A DNA stretch of 64,000 bases from contig PYST01000008.1 of NCBI GenBank assembly GCA_003049485.1, positions 62,001 to 126,000 of the forward strand, given 5' to 3'. Every line of letters begins with the position of its first letter. Within the stretch, counting starts at the first letter, position 1. Source of the DNA: Ophioceras dolichostomum (lineage: Eukaryota > Ascomycota > Sordariomycetes > Magnaporthales > Ophioceraceae). The notes beneath the pieces are model-generated. The model was not told the origin of the DNA. It ran no database searches and was given only the letters and a program-made list of their open reading frames with translations. A program made the position numbers and the translations under genes. Of this stretch, positions 11,092 to 22,022 are shown one piece after another.

Positions 11092-11960
11092 AGCCGCCAT
11101 CAAGCCGCGTCGCCAATCCTATGTTACGTCAGGCCGGAAGCTTCTCTCCCTTGTGCCACGGAATTGCGCCTTCGTATCTGGCCTCATTTTTCGTAGTTCA
11201 AATTTGCGGGACGTAATTGTTACGAAAGCGATTGATCCTGCTCGACGCTCTTGTGTCTATATAATATTCTTTTTTGTTCGCGTTTTGAAGCTGTGGTCGT
11301 TGTAGCAGGTCTCCGGCAGGATTACCACATCAATCGCACAGCTGTGGTGGCTATCGGTCTTTATAGCTTCGCAGCCTTATCCCAGCATAACCCCTGTCCC
11401 GCTGCGCAAGCTCGAGCTCGAGATTCATCTTCACGAATCTAGCGCCTATATAGTATTCGGTACGACTCGGTACGTCCTCTACCCCATGCACCGGGATCGA
11501 TGTCCTCTTTTCCAGTTCACATGACCGTGAGGACGAACACCGCGGGTACGTCAAGCGCGGCTCTGGCGCATTCCAGCGCGAGCTGACTCTCGCATGCCGG
11601 AGACCGTGCTGTCCATCCTCGTTGGCCGTTATACAGCTCCAATACTAGCACTTATAGTTACTGACTGCTGTGCGGAATGTAGTAAAATCCACCAAGCCGT
11701 TGCCGCCAGACCGATAAGAAAGAGGTTCTGTACAAGCATCCCGAGCCGCTCAACATTCGAGGGTACTAGAGCTTACCCCAAGCTCGCGGGCCATACTGGG
11801 AAAGACGAGGCGCGAGGACGAGGGCCCTGATATTGAGGACGAGGACGAGGACGACGATCTGTAGGACGCAGACCTGCCAGGAGCCGGACTTAGGGGGTGA
11901 AAGCCGGCCGTTCGGCGGGCTTGCCCACCGTCCACCACGGTCAGGCGGTGGCATAGGGGA

Positions 11961-11991
11961 CCAATGCCCCTTTAGGGCGTTGAGTATATAA
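11961..11991 (+). promoter_or_regulatory. CCAAT and TATA boxes before the alpha-glucoside transporter
   Basis: CCAAT at 11961-11965 and TATATAA at 11985-11991 lie 32-62 nt upstream of the ATG at 12023. The spacing is so short that the 5' leader would be very brief, or translation may begin at the in-frame Met19. Confidence 0.45.
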
Positions 11992-12022
11992 CGCTGGCGA
12001 TAACGACAACGACGTCGGCAAC

Positions 12023-14020
12023 ATGGCAACATGGTCGGGCAGGGCCGCCGTCAAAGGCGGCTCTGAGACGGTGCGGATGGCGCTGCTTACCTTCGTATCT
12101 GTTGGAGTAACGTATGCCTGGCTGTCCCCCATCAACCTCCCACCTACAACACTGACTGACAATCTTGCTGTTTAGATTTACATGGGGTGTCGAGATGACT
12201 TGTACGTGCTTCTTATTGCCGTTTCTCTCGCGAGGCCTAATGCCTTCCCCTCCCCCCTTTTCCCCTTCTCAAGTTGACCTATTAACACTGGCGATGCCGC
12301 AGATTGCACACCCTACCTCCTCACCCTTGGACTAACGAAAGGGCAGACCTCACTTGTGTGGATAGCAGGTCCCCTGTCTGGCTTAGTGGTGCAGCCCATC
12401 GTGGGCGTCATATCCGACGGGTTCAAATCGCGCTGGGGCAGGCGGCGGCCCTTCATTGTCGCCTGCTCGGTTATCGTGGCTCTGGGTGTGCTCACCCTGG
12501 GTTTCACGAGGGAGATAGTCGGTCTATTTGTGGCCGACGATACCGACGAGGTCGCAACGGCGGGGGCATCGATGAGCCCCATCCAGGTGTTTACTATTGC
12601 GCTGGCTGTGCTGGCCCTGTACACGACGGACTTCGCCATCAACGCCGTCATGAGCTGCGGCCGCTCGCTCATCGTTGATACGCTGCCCATCCAAAAGCAG
12701 CAGTCAGGTGCGGCCTGGTACAGCCGCATGTCCTCGATCGGGCACATCATTGGCTATGGTGCCGGGGCCGTAGACCTTGTCGCCCGCTTCGGGACCACGC
12801 TCGGCGACACCCAGTTCAAGCAGCTGACGGTCATCGCTGCAACGGGCATCCTCGTCACTGCTTTTGTCACCTGCTGGGCCGTGTCAGAACGGGTTCTTCT
12901 CGCCTCCTCGGCGGGCCCCGGCCATCACCGCACATCAATGCATCGCTCGGACCGGTTCAAGGTCGTGCGCCAAATTTACAGCACGTTGCTTAACCTGCCG
13001 CCCCGCATGCAGGCCATCTGCTGGGCCGTCTTCTGGTCTTGGATCGGCTGGTTCCCCTTCATGATCTACAGCAGCACCTGGGTCGGTGAGACCTACTTCC
13101 GGTACGACGTGCCCGAAGCCGCGAGGGCTAGCGACGACGCCCTAGGCGACATGGGTCGCGTCGGCAGCTATTCTCTGACAGTCTACTCCATCGTCTCATT
13201 CTTGAGCGCCTGGATACTGCCTCTATTTGTGCGCAGCCCTGACGATGAAGAGGCTGGTCCGGCCGCGACTGTGTCGTCCTCGATATCGCCACCAAACGGG
13301 GCCCCCACGGAGGCAACGTCCAGGGACGGCTTGAATCCCCTGGAGTACTTGCAGAGGCTGCGTAGCCACCCTGAGGTAGTGCGCCTATTAGCACGCTTCA
13401 ACTACGCAAAGCCGGATTTGTTAACCGTCTGGTTCGTCGGTCACTTGATTTTCGCGGCCTCCATGTCGATGGCGCCCTGGGCCGCATCCTTCCGCTTCGC
13501 GACCGCACTGGTTGCCATATGCGGTATCCCATGGAGCATTGCCAACTGGGCGCCCATAGCCTTCATCGGCGTCGAAGTTAACCGCTTGACGGGCCCTACG
13601 CCGGCCGCCTACCGCCGGCTGAGCACGGCTTCGATGGAAATGGAACTGTTGCCTAGCGTGTCGAGCGTGCCTCCCGGCGGCGACTTCGACGAAGATAACA
13701 CGGACGATGTGGATCTTGAAGAACAGCAGCAGTCCGCTGCGGCCCCAGCAACATCGGGGAGCAGCGGCGGCGAACTGAGTGGTGTCTACTTCGGCATCCT
13801 GAACATGTATATCACGATACCCCAGTTCGTGGGCACCCTGATCAGCGCCGTCGTCTTCGCCCTGCTCGAGCCGGGCAAGAGCCCCGAGCTTGCGACAGAC
13901 GCGCACCCCTCAGAACACCATTCCACCGACGGGCCCAACGCGATCGCCGTCTGCCTCTTCATTGGCGCCATCAGCGCCGCGGCATCGGCTTACGCCACGT
14001 CGAGGTTGAGGCAGATGTAA
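12023..14020 (+). CDS. MFS sucrose/alpha-glucoside transporter (GPH/SUT-like)
   Basis: Exons 12023-12111, 12176-12201 (26 nt) and 12303-14020 encode 610 aa. The spliced N terminus reads ...VSVGVT-FTWGVEMT-YCTPYLLTLGLTKGQTSLVWIAGPLSG, the helix 1-2 signature of plant SUT and S. pombe Sut1-type transporters. KSRWGRRRPFI follows in loop 2-3. Twelve hydrophobic segments are evident, with a long central loop and a Glu/Asp- and Gln-rich insert (DEDNTDDVDLEEQQQ) before helix 11. Family members are proton symporters for sucrose or maltose-type alpha-glucosides in the plasma or vacuolar membrane. Introns are 64 and 101 nt. The ATG at 12023 gives a short basic N terminus; Met19 is an alternative. It follows the sugar porter on the same strand. 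Confidence 0.9.
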
Positions 14021-15401
14021 CTCCTGCTCTGAACGGATGATACCTTTCCGTGTCCGTCCACCTTGTACTCAGATGTACGTTCCACTTATTTGTGCCTTCA
14101 TGGCCTCGGTATTGTTATTTCTTGTTTCTTACTGTTCCCCACGGATGATGTCTTTCATCTATCATCCGTACCAACTCTCGGGGCCAGGGGAACGCGTTTG
14201 TTGTGAAGCCTGGCGTTGTGGCATTGTCTACGGACTTTGTGGTTTTGTAGAAGCGTGTAAAAGTAGTTCTTTTGAATATCAGGGTTTTCTGTTCTCGATG
14301 TAGAGCATCAATGTAATGCTCCTGGCCTCCAACGGGGAGGGTAATGTGGTATCTATATGTTGTCTTTCTTTGGGAGGGCCTGTCTGGCTTGAACGTCGCC
14401 TTGAGATTTAATTCGCTATATACGCACACATAGATATATCCCCTGCTAAGATACTTGAGCTTTCACAACGGTAGTGGTGATCGTATCTCTGGGGTGCTTT
14501 TCCCCAGACCTTCCCGACATAAGGTCCACGGACTTGAGGGCGCGTAGCGCGCGCCGGGGATATCCACGTATCGAGATATTGCTTCTGGCAGCATCATGGC
14601 ATCGTTGATTATGACTGCTTGTGCGATGGTATCCGGTTCATCGCCATCTTCGCTTTTCATTGCTTGTCTGAACCACAGGTGCGGAGAGGTGCAATGTCAG
14701 AGCCCCCCCCCAGACGTCGGAGTGATGGCACGCTTCCGGGCGTAAACACAGCCTGCCAAAACAAATATAAGAGGGGGCAAAAGGGCCAAAGGTTAGAATT
14801 TGCTGATTTTATCTTCGATTTTGTATTATTGTCCACCATGGCGGGCGAGGCCATCACCCGCCCCATCCTACCCATATCTGCAAGCTGCCAGAGCGCTCCG
14901 AGACCAATGCATGGCATGGGGTATTGTGTATTCCTCCACCGTGACGACTCCCATCGTTTCGAGCTGATCACTTCCTCCACTCCTTCAGAGGATCACACCT
15001 CGCTTCCCTGTTGAGATTTCTCTCCTCAAAGACGATTGAAGCCGCGCTCCCGGTTCTCCCTTTCTCTCTCACTTCCCATAATACAAACGAAAGTCGCCTG
15101 AGTATCATCCTGGTTATCATCCAAATCGTCGCCAGAACTAATATCACCTAGAAAAGCCCGTCAACCAAGGGAATCTCGTCATGTCATCATATATTCGTGG
15201 ACACCCTAATAATCCCCATGATGGTCGACCGACCCAAGACATGCACACCAAAGAAAGAGTTAAAAGAAGGCCCACAGGAAGAAAGCACACAATGCAGGTA
15301 ATTTCTCAAAAGATTTCAAATCGAAAAAAAAGGGGGAAGCATAGGAAAGGAGGTGGAAGGGAAAGAATGAGAGAGAGGGAAAGAGAGAGGCGAAAAACAC
15401 T
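14021..15401. other. convergent spacer, no gene seen
   Basis: About 1.4 kb between the 3' ends of the alpha-glucoside transporter and the tail-anchored protein gene. No recognisable coding sequence; it should hold both 3' UTRs. Confidence 0.6.
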
Positions 15402-17033
15402 TCAAGCGGCGGCACTCCTCGCCATCGACCCCCACCGGAACCGCCTCAACGTCCCGGTGGTAGTCGACCGAGCGATCTCGCGCCCGCAAGACCCGGCAGC
15501 CGCGGCCGTCGCGTTCGACGACGACGAAGCCGCCGCCGCCGCCGCCGCCGTGGCCGCGCCCTCCTGGCGGCCCACCTCGCGGCCGATGACGTAGCCCGCG
15601 CCGAAGCCGACGACGGACACGAGCACCACGACGCCAGCGCTGACGACCCACGTCAGAAGGGACGGGCTGATGAACGTGGCCGACCCGGGGGTGGCCGTCG
15701 CGGTGGCCATCCCCCCGCTGCTGCCGTCGGACGGGTCCGAAATGCGCTTCTTCTTGGTCGCCCGCCGTTGAGCGGTGGTGCCCGACGCGGCGCGCTTGCT
15801 CTTGTCGCCTCGGGCAGAAGGGGAGGTGGAGGAGCCGTGTGAGGACGGCGAGGACGATTTGGCTGGTCGGGCTACAGCAGCAGACGCCGGGCCGAGAGGT
15901 GGGGCGGTGGTTGCGCTTGCGACAGCCGGGAGTTTGCCACCGTCGGTTGCGGCGGAGGGTAGCGCTGGGGCGGACGGTAGCGGGCCGGCCTCGGACATAA
16001 GATCGGCCTCGGCGACGAGCCGGAGGCCCATGGGTTGTAGGGCCGCCGCGTTGGACGAGGGGCCGGCGACGGCGGGCTCGTCGCGCTTGGGTAGGCCTCT
16101 GGCGGCGGCGGCGCATGAGAGCAGCGTCGTCAGCGAGGCGCGCAGCGCAGCGTCGTTGTCCTCCCGGTACGAAGGGGACATGAAGTGGGGGGCGTTGCGG
16201 CTCCCGCCGCCGCCCCGCGAGTAGGAAGACCTCCTGGTGGGCTGGCTGCCGCTGGTGTTGCCGTAGGGGTGCGTCGGGCCCGAGATGGACCCTGGGGTGG
16301 AGTGGCGGTGTGCCAGATGGCTGGGAGGATGCGAGAAGGCGTTCGGCTGCGGCCTGAAGACGGGAGACGTGGATGGCCGGCCAAGCGCCGTCGAGTTTCC
16401 GTCGTCCGAGTCGTCGTCGTAGTCGCCATCCTCTGCGCCGTCCTGAAGCTGGCTAGTTGTGGCCGGGATGGCTGTGTGCTGCCGTCCGCCGAGATGTGGC
16501 AGGGTACCGTCAACCCTCCTAGCCGTGGAGAACCTGCTGTTGAGGTTGTCCTCCTCGCTCTCCGTCTCTTCGTATTCCTCCTGGCTCCCGCTGGCGCCCG
16601 TGTGGGCATCGCGGTGGCTGACCAAGTAGGAGTGTGGCATGCTGGGAGGCTGGCCTTGGTGCTGCTGGCCGTGTTGTTGCTGGAGCCGCCTCCGTCGTGG
16701 TGGGTATGCCAGGCCTCCAGTGACTCTTAAACCTGTAGTAACGATCTCGTCGCCGATGGAGGAGAGCGACGACGATGATGGTTGAGATGCGATCTCGACC
16801 CACGATTCTGATGATGATGATAACGTCATATTAACATCCTGCGGGGCACCACCAATAAAGGGAACACGCCCAACTGGTATTGTCCGAAACTGACCATCAT
16901 TCCTGCGTCGCGGCGATGAGGACTCAAATGCGCCGCCCTGCCTAGGTGAAGAGATTCTACTGTCCTGCCATGCCATGCTGTTGCCAGTTGGCGGCGCTTC
17001 GTCCGGGCGGTTGCCGCCAGAGAGGTTCTCCAT
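15402..17033 (-). CDS. tail-anchored low-complexity protein with SWVEI motif; BNIP3/NIX-like candidate
   Basis: A single exon encodes 543 aa. Most of it is disordered (Ser, Pro, Gly, Arg), with acidic stretches near residues 150-165 and 200-215. Two parts stand out. Residues 72-81 are SSSSESWVEI, a W-x-x-I LC3/Atg8-interacting motif with Ser/Glu just before the Trp. Residues 457-484 form one membrane helix that starts PSLL and ends GFGAGYVIGR, giving G476-x3-G480-x3-G484 followed by Arg. BNIP3 and NIX combine SWVEL near the N terminus with a tail-anchored helix that starts PSLLL and ends in an A/G-x3-G-x3-G-R pattern, so the two features agree in order and detail. A basic KKKR cluster precedes the helix. 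The tail after the helix (about 58 residues) is longer and more low-complexity than in BNIP3. A mitophagy-receptor role is inference only. Confidence 0.75.
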   Translation of the reverse strand: MENLSGGNRPDEAPPTGNSMAWQDSRISSPRQGGAFESSSPRRRNDGQFRTIPVGRVPFIGGAPQDVNMTLSSSSESWVEIASQPSSSSLSSIGDEIVTTGLRVTGGLAYPPRRRRLQQQHGQQHQGQPPSMPHSYLVSHRDAHTGASGSQEEYEETESEEDNLNSRFSTARRVDGTLPHLGGRQHTAIPATTSQLQDGAEDGDYDDDSDDGNSTALGRPSTSPVFRPQPNAFSHPPSHLAHRHSTPGSISGPTHPYGNTSGSQPTRRSSYSRGGGGSRNAPHFMSPSYREDNDAALRASLTTLLSCAAAARGLPKRDEPAVAGPSSNAAALQPMGLRLVAEADLMSEAGPLPSAPALPSAATDGGKLPAVASATTAPPLGPASAAVARPAKSSSPSSHGSSTSPSARGDKSKRAASGTTAQRRATKKKRISDPSDGSSGGMATATATPGSATFISPSLLTWVVSAGVVVLVSVVGFGAGYVIGREVGRQEGAATAAAAAAASSSSNATAAAAGSCGREIARSTTTGTLRRFRWGSMARSAAA

Positions 17034-19842
17034 CCTCGAGAGGGATGCTAATGTAACGTACGAAACGAGAACAGAATGCGAAAATAGTTAGGGAGAGGTC
17101 AAAATTGGATAATGCCGTAGTTGAGTTGGATCAGCTCGTAGACATTCCCCTTGACAACCGAGTCGTCCGTCAAGCAGCGGGTCCAGGACCGCTGTTGCGA
17201 TTGTCGGCGTTGGTTTTCGAGCCTCGAGTTATCGAGTCTCGCGCGAACCAGGCTGTTGAGCTCGGACCTTGGCGGCCCGGCGAACTCCCCGCTGTGGTGC
17301 TGGATTCGCGATAAAGTGGTTTCTAAGAGCGGAGCTGTTTGACCGCCGATCGATCGGATGAGGTTTGGCGACAGTTCTGGGAAATACGGACGAAGAGGAG
17401 GAGCTGGGAATCGTGGAATTAAATGTTGTCGAGGTTGAGGGATGTAAGCAGGGAGATCCCAAAGAGCCAAAGAGTTACATAACCCAAAGCAAGGTCGGCC
17501 AAGGGAGCGCAGTGAACGAGGCCTTGTTGTCTTTGTCCGCTTGTTGGGGCATGTACATCAGAACGTGGGAGTGGGTGTGCGGGTCACTCTCGTCAGTGGT
17601 GGGAGTGATCAGTGGTCAGTGGTCCGGTGCGGTGCCGCATGGCATGCGGGCTGGTGTCAACTGTAGGTGTGGATCCGCAACAGAGGACGTGACCGCTCAG
17701 CTCGCTGCTTCGAACCAATTATTCAATCTTCCAAATAGCCACCCGCAAACGCTCGCCAAAAGCGAGACCAGAGTCGAGCCGAGTTCGTCTTAGCTTATAT
17801 TGAAGATGTAATGGCATCAACACCAACGGCAGAATTTCTAGAGTTTATAAGGTCAACGCGCAACGCGGTAGCGCGTGTCTTTGAGCAAGAGAGACCGCGA
17901 AAGAAGGTTTGAGGGGAGCACAGTGGGGGGTACAGGAGGGGAAATGCGCTGGTTTCGGCGCCGGTACAACGGCTTTTGGCTCGATGATGACGCTATAATC
18001 CAACGATCTAGCCAGCATTCCCAATCTTGGCGTTGGTTGGCCACTCTCGAGCCACTCAAGCTGCTGTTTGGTTTCATGGTTTCAGCGCCCAGGAGCGATC
18101 ACGGAGGACGAAAGTTTAACCCTATTAATTGTTCTTACCCCAATCCTCTCTGCCCATCCTCCACCGGTTGCGCAGCGAGTGAGGGTCGTCGTTTCCGTTG
18201 TCTCCCTTTTACTCTCTGTCAACATGGTCTCAGAGTCGACCCATCCTGGCCCCTTCTTGTGGACGCAACGCACAAACGACCGAGCCAGAATTGTTGGTGC
18301 AGCTTAAATCGCACCATATCACCGTCTCCCACCCTGACCTCCTCATCCTGCCGCCTCTCCCGCCTCTCCCGCAAGTATTTTTTGACGCCGGCAGTGGACG
18401 GATGCAGTGATCTGATCTGATCTTGGTCCAACCGTGCCGTGTCTGCAACGTGCTCCGTCTGCGGTACACAGATCACACAAACACGCCGCAGACCGAGCCG
18501 ATCACCGCACCGCACCACTTTATGACGCCCGATTTCTGGTGGGGTGCGTGACCACTCTGTCAGCCACCTGGATCAAGAGGCTGGCGTCAGGCTCCGACGC
18601 AGAATTCTAGAAGCCTTGTCTCACTCAAAGCGTGCCCTGGGCGGTGCCCCAACCAGCGGATGCGCCTCGTCTGCCTACCCGCGACATCAGCTAGATCCCA
18701 TGATGAATGCCAAAAACTCCTGATTCGCCCACCTCGTTGGCTGGACTTGGCAGCCTGTTCCTGGTGTGGTGGCCATAGAGTCAGTCAGCTAGCCAATGCC
18801 TCTTGGGCTAGACGTACAAGACTACTACTACTAGATGCATTATTTTGGTCAACCTCTTTCACGTCAAGCGTTGAGCGTCTATTTCACAGGGGGCGTTGAT
18901 ACTGAACAGGAAACCGGTGTAGGCCATTGTACCATTGCATCATCACATCGCCACATCGTTGCGCACACCAGAGAGTTGAAATGCGGTACAGATTATAGTA
19001 CACCAGAGAAGCGCAAAATCATCATGCCTAACTTTTCGGGGAGAAAATCAAGGGAGGGAAAAGAGCCCACAAACTACCAAACTACCTAACGTAGCCTAAA
19101 CTCCAGATCGAAGGGAGAGGTGGGATCTACTTACCAGCTCGACAACTATCAACCCCGAAAATATTGTCATCTTCAAAGGACGCATCTGCCAGCCGGAAAC
19201 TATGTATCAAAGGAGGAGATCACATATCCACGCTCAGAGTGCTGAACTTGCTGGAAGAGCAAGCGAGCCAGCCTCCAAGATAGGGAGTGCCATCCAATCC
19301 TTTAGAAAGAGCCCTCAGAACCCACAAGCCATCGTGAACCTGAAGCTTGGTCTACCCCAAGATGTCCGCTCCCGCCCCGATCCAGAGAGGATCAAGGCGA
19401 GAGCAAGACGCAAGAGGCTTCATTCCGGCTTCGTGTATCAGAAGCCCTCAGTTCGAGAAAGGAAACCCATCATTTTTGTTGTGTGCCTCAGTGCATTTTT
19501 GGTGGTGCAGCCAAGGATGAGCGAGCGAGTAGAGCCAAACAATGTGTGTGTGCTCCTCCTCAGTGGAGGAAAGGAAGCACAGCAAGCCCACGGATAGGAT
19601 CAAGCCCTCAGGTGTCCTCGTGAGGCATCTTTTACAGAAAAGAAGCCCACATTTCTCTCAATTGTTTCCCTCCCTCCAGTCCAAGCCTTCTCCTCAGAGA
19701 GGAAGAGATGGCAGAGACCAAAAATGGGGAAAGCCTGCGAAACCGACAGCCCACGACAACCACGCACACACAGCCAGGGTGCGTGCGGGTTTATGATCAG
19801 AGCCCTCTATGCAACCGTGTGCGGCGAATGATGACCACGTGC
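17034..19842. other. 2.8 kb spacer, no gene recognised
   Basis: Several open frames exist, but none has domain-like sequence or splice logic. From about 19300 to 19740, downstream of the Gar2-like gene, AAGCCC/GAGCCC is repeated about eight times, with small CCTC-loop-GAGG hairpins at about 19548-19561, 19608-19627 and 19691-19704. It includes the upstream region of the tail-anchored protein gene. Confidence 0.5.
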
Positions 19843-21517
19843 TTAGAACGTGATCTTCTTGCCCTGGAAGCCGCCGCCGCGGCCACCTCCACGACCACCA
19901 CCGAAGCCACCGCGGCCACCACCGCGACCACCGCCGAACCCACCGCCTCCGCCACCACGACCACCAAATCCACCACGACCACCGCCCCGGCCGCCGCGAC
20001 CGCCCCCGAAGCCACCGCCCTCACGCGGGGCCCTAGGCTGAGAATAATCAAGACGGCAAGCACGCCCGTTGATCGAGCCACCGTTCAGCTGCGAGAAAGC
20101 AGTCTTCGCATCCTCGATAGAGTGGAAAGACACATAGCCAAAGCCCTTGCGACGGCCCGAGTCCCTATGGTGAAACAAACGTGTTAGAATAAAGGGTCGT
20201 CAAGACTTGAATGCTACAAGAGCGAGGTGAACTTACTGATCAGTAGGCAGTCTCAGGCTCTTCACCTCGGCAACCTCGGCAAAGAAAGCGCCAACGGCAT
20301 CTTCATCCGCATCGAAAGGCAAGTTGCCGACGAAGAGGGTATCGCTCTCGGGGCTGGTGACATCGCCGAACTTCTTGGCGCGGTTGGCTGGAGAGTTGGT
20401 GGTGTCGTTGGCCTTGCCAGTAGAGAAGTCAACCTTGATGGCGCGGCCGTCGATGTAGGCACCCTGCTTCTCGTTGTAGGCCTTCTCGGCATCGGCAGGG
20501 GTGGCGAAGTCCACATAACCGAAGCCCTTGGACCTGCCGTCATTCCGGTCGGTGATGACACGGGCGCTGACCACGTTGCCGCTCAGCTTGAACTCCTCCG
20601 AGAGCATGGCGTCGTCGACGTTCCAGCTTAGGTTGCCGACAAAGAGGGTCGACGGCTTCTCTTCGGCGGCGTCATCCTCGGTCTTGCTCTTCTTGGCCGG
20701 CGTCGCGGCCTCGTCATCAGCCTTGCGCTTCTTGGAGGGAGCCTCGGCCTTGGCCTTCTCCTCGTCGTCATCATCAGAGGAGTCGGACGAGTCGTCTGAG
20801 TCCTCCTCAGAATCGGAATCATCCGACTAAAAGAAAATCGATCAGTCAGCAACCGCGTAGCAATAAATGTTGCGGTTATACGTAAATGATGTGCTCTGTA
20901 CTTACCTTCTCCTCAGCCTTCGCGGCCTTGCCGTTCACGGCCTTGGCCTTGGCAGGCTCAGCCTTGGTCTCCTCCTCAGAGTCGGATGCACTGTCACTCT
21001 CATCGGAGTCCGAGGAGTCACTCCCGCTGTCGGAATCAGACTCGGGAGCCTTGGCAGCCTTCTTCGCCTTGCCGTTAGTGACAGCGACCTTCTTGACCTT
21101 GGTCTCCTCATGCACAGACTCGGAGTCGGAGGAGGCGCTGTCGTCCTCTGATGAGTCCGAGGAGTCGCTGCCGCTGTCGGAATCCGACTCGGGAGCCTTG
21201 GCAGCCTTCTTCGCCTTGCCGTTAGTGATAGCGACAACCTTGACCACGGTCTCCTCTTCGGAATCAGAGTCAGAGGAAGCGCTATCGTCCTCCGACGAGG
21301 GGTCGTCACTGCCGCTCTCGGAGTCGGACGAGATCTCAACCTTGGCCTTCTTCTTCTTGTCCTCCTTAGTGACAGCTTTGGTGGCGATTTCCTTGGCCAT
21401 CTTCTTAGATTTGGCGACGGGAGTCTGAGACGGCTTGGTCACGCCAGCGCTCTTCGCGGCCAGAGGCTTGGCAGCCGGAGCCTTGGTCTTCAACTTGGAC
21501 TCTTTGACTTTACCCAT
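19843..21517 (-). CDS. gar2: nucleolin/Gar2/Nsr1-like nucleolar protein
   Basis: Exons 20906-21517, 20237-20826 and 19843-20164 encode 507 aa. A basic Lys/Ala-rich start leads into Asp/Glu/Ser acidic stretches (residues 64-250) full of casein kinase II sites and containing a 49-residue repeat. Then come two RRMs: TLFVGNLSWNV... with RNP1 KGFGYVDF, and TLFVGNLPFDA... with RNP1 KGFGYVSF. A C-terminal Gly/Arg (RGG/GAR) domain ends KKITF. This is the full layout of nucleolin, S. pombe Gar2 and yeast Nsr1, which act in 18S rRNA processing and 40S assembly in the nucleolus. Both splices are clean (AAG/GTAAGT to TTTTAG, and CA/GTAAGT to CATAG, which rebuilds TDQDSGRRKGFG). The second intron splits RRM2. 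It is divergent from the complex I subunit gene. Confidence 0.95.
20963..21241 (-). repeat. tandem 147-bp (49-residue) repeat inside gar2
   Basis: Residues 93-140 and 143-185 share TNGKAKKAAKAPESDSDSGS and the following Ser/Asp run; the DNA copies are offset by 147 bp and nearly identical over about 45 bp. A third, degenerate acidic unit precedes them without the NGKAKK block. Confidence 0.85.
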
Positions 21518-22022
21518 TGCGGTGGCGTACGGGTTGTTCACTCGAGAAGTTCGCAGAGAAAGAACGTTCAAGCGAAAAATATTCAGGTTTTCCTCTGATG
21601 TTGTCCGGGTGGAAAAGAAGTTGCGGACTGTGAGTGAAAGATCTTCCTACTTATCATGCGCACAGGACGCTGGAAAAAAAGAAGGCTGGTGGGGCTCCAG
21701 TGCAGAAAAAAAAATTTATCAGGCTTTTTCGGTGTGGGGCTCAAAGGCGGTGAGACCCTGACCGACCGGGGAACCTGGCCCGTGCGCCAAAACCTGGTCT
21801 CGAGACGGGCACTCTCGCCTGAAATCTCAGGCACCAATAATAATGAGTATCTTCCCATTGGCCTGCTTGATGCTCATCCCGGACCGAAGCAAGCCTCAAG
21901 CAACAGCTCAACCTCCAGCTTCAACCGTGACCGAAAGCGACCGCACCACCAGGACGATTCGAATTTGGGCTGCCAAAGGCTCAATTTCAACCTCCGGTCG
22001 CCTTTTTTCGATCATCGTCACA
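21518..22022. promoter_or_regulatory. divergent promoter region of gar2 and the complex I subunit
   Basis: About 0.5 kb between the two start codons. No coding sequence is seen and no clear TATA box; the region must hold both promoters. Confidence 0.55.

Larger units (their letters stand above)
10672..12022. other. spacer between the two transporter genes
   Basis: About 1.35 kb, locally AT-richer, with no recognisable gene. It contains a pair of GATA sites at 11076-11091 and a CCAAT/TATA pair just before the next gene. A GAGGAC-type short repeat (both strands) occurs at about 11809-11856. Confidence 0.6.

Noticed and set aside
15775..16730. Long open frames on the plus strand opposite the tail-anchored protein gene
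   Set aside because: Shadow frames caused by GC-rich codons; low complexity and no domain.
17365..18420. Open frames of 140-180 codons in the 2.8 kb spacer
   Set aside because: Composition and lack of splice signals or motifs do not support a gene.
19300..19740. Array of AAGCCC words with small hairpins, considered as a structured RNA or tandem repeat
   Set aside because: Spacing is irregular and stems are only 4-5 bp; may simply be the downstream flank of gar2.
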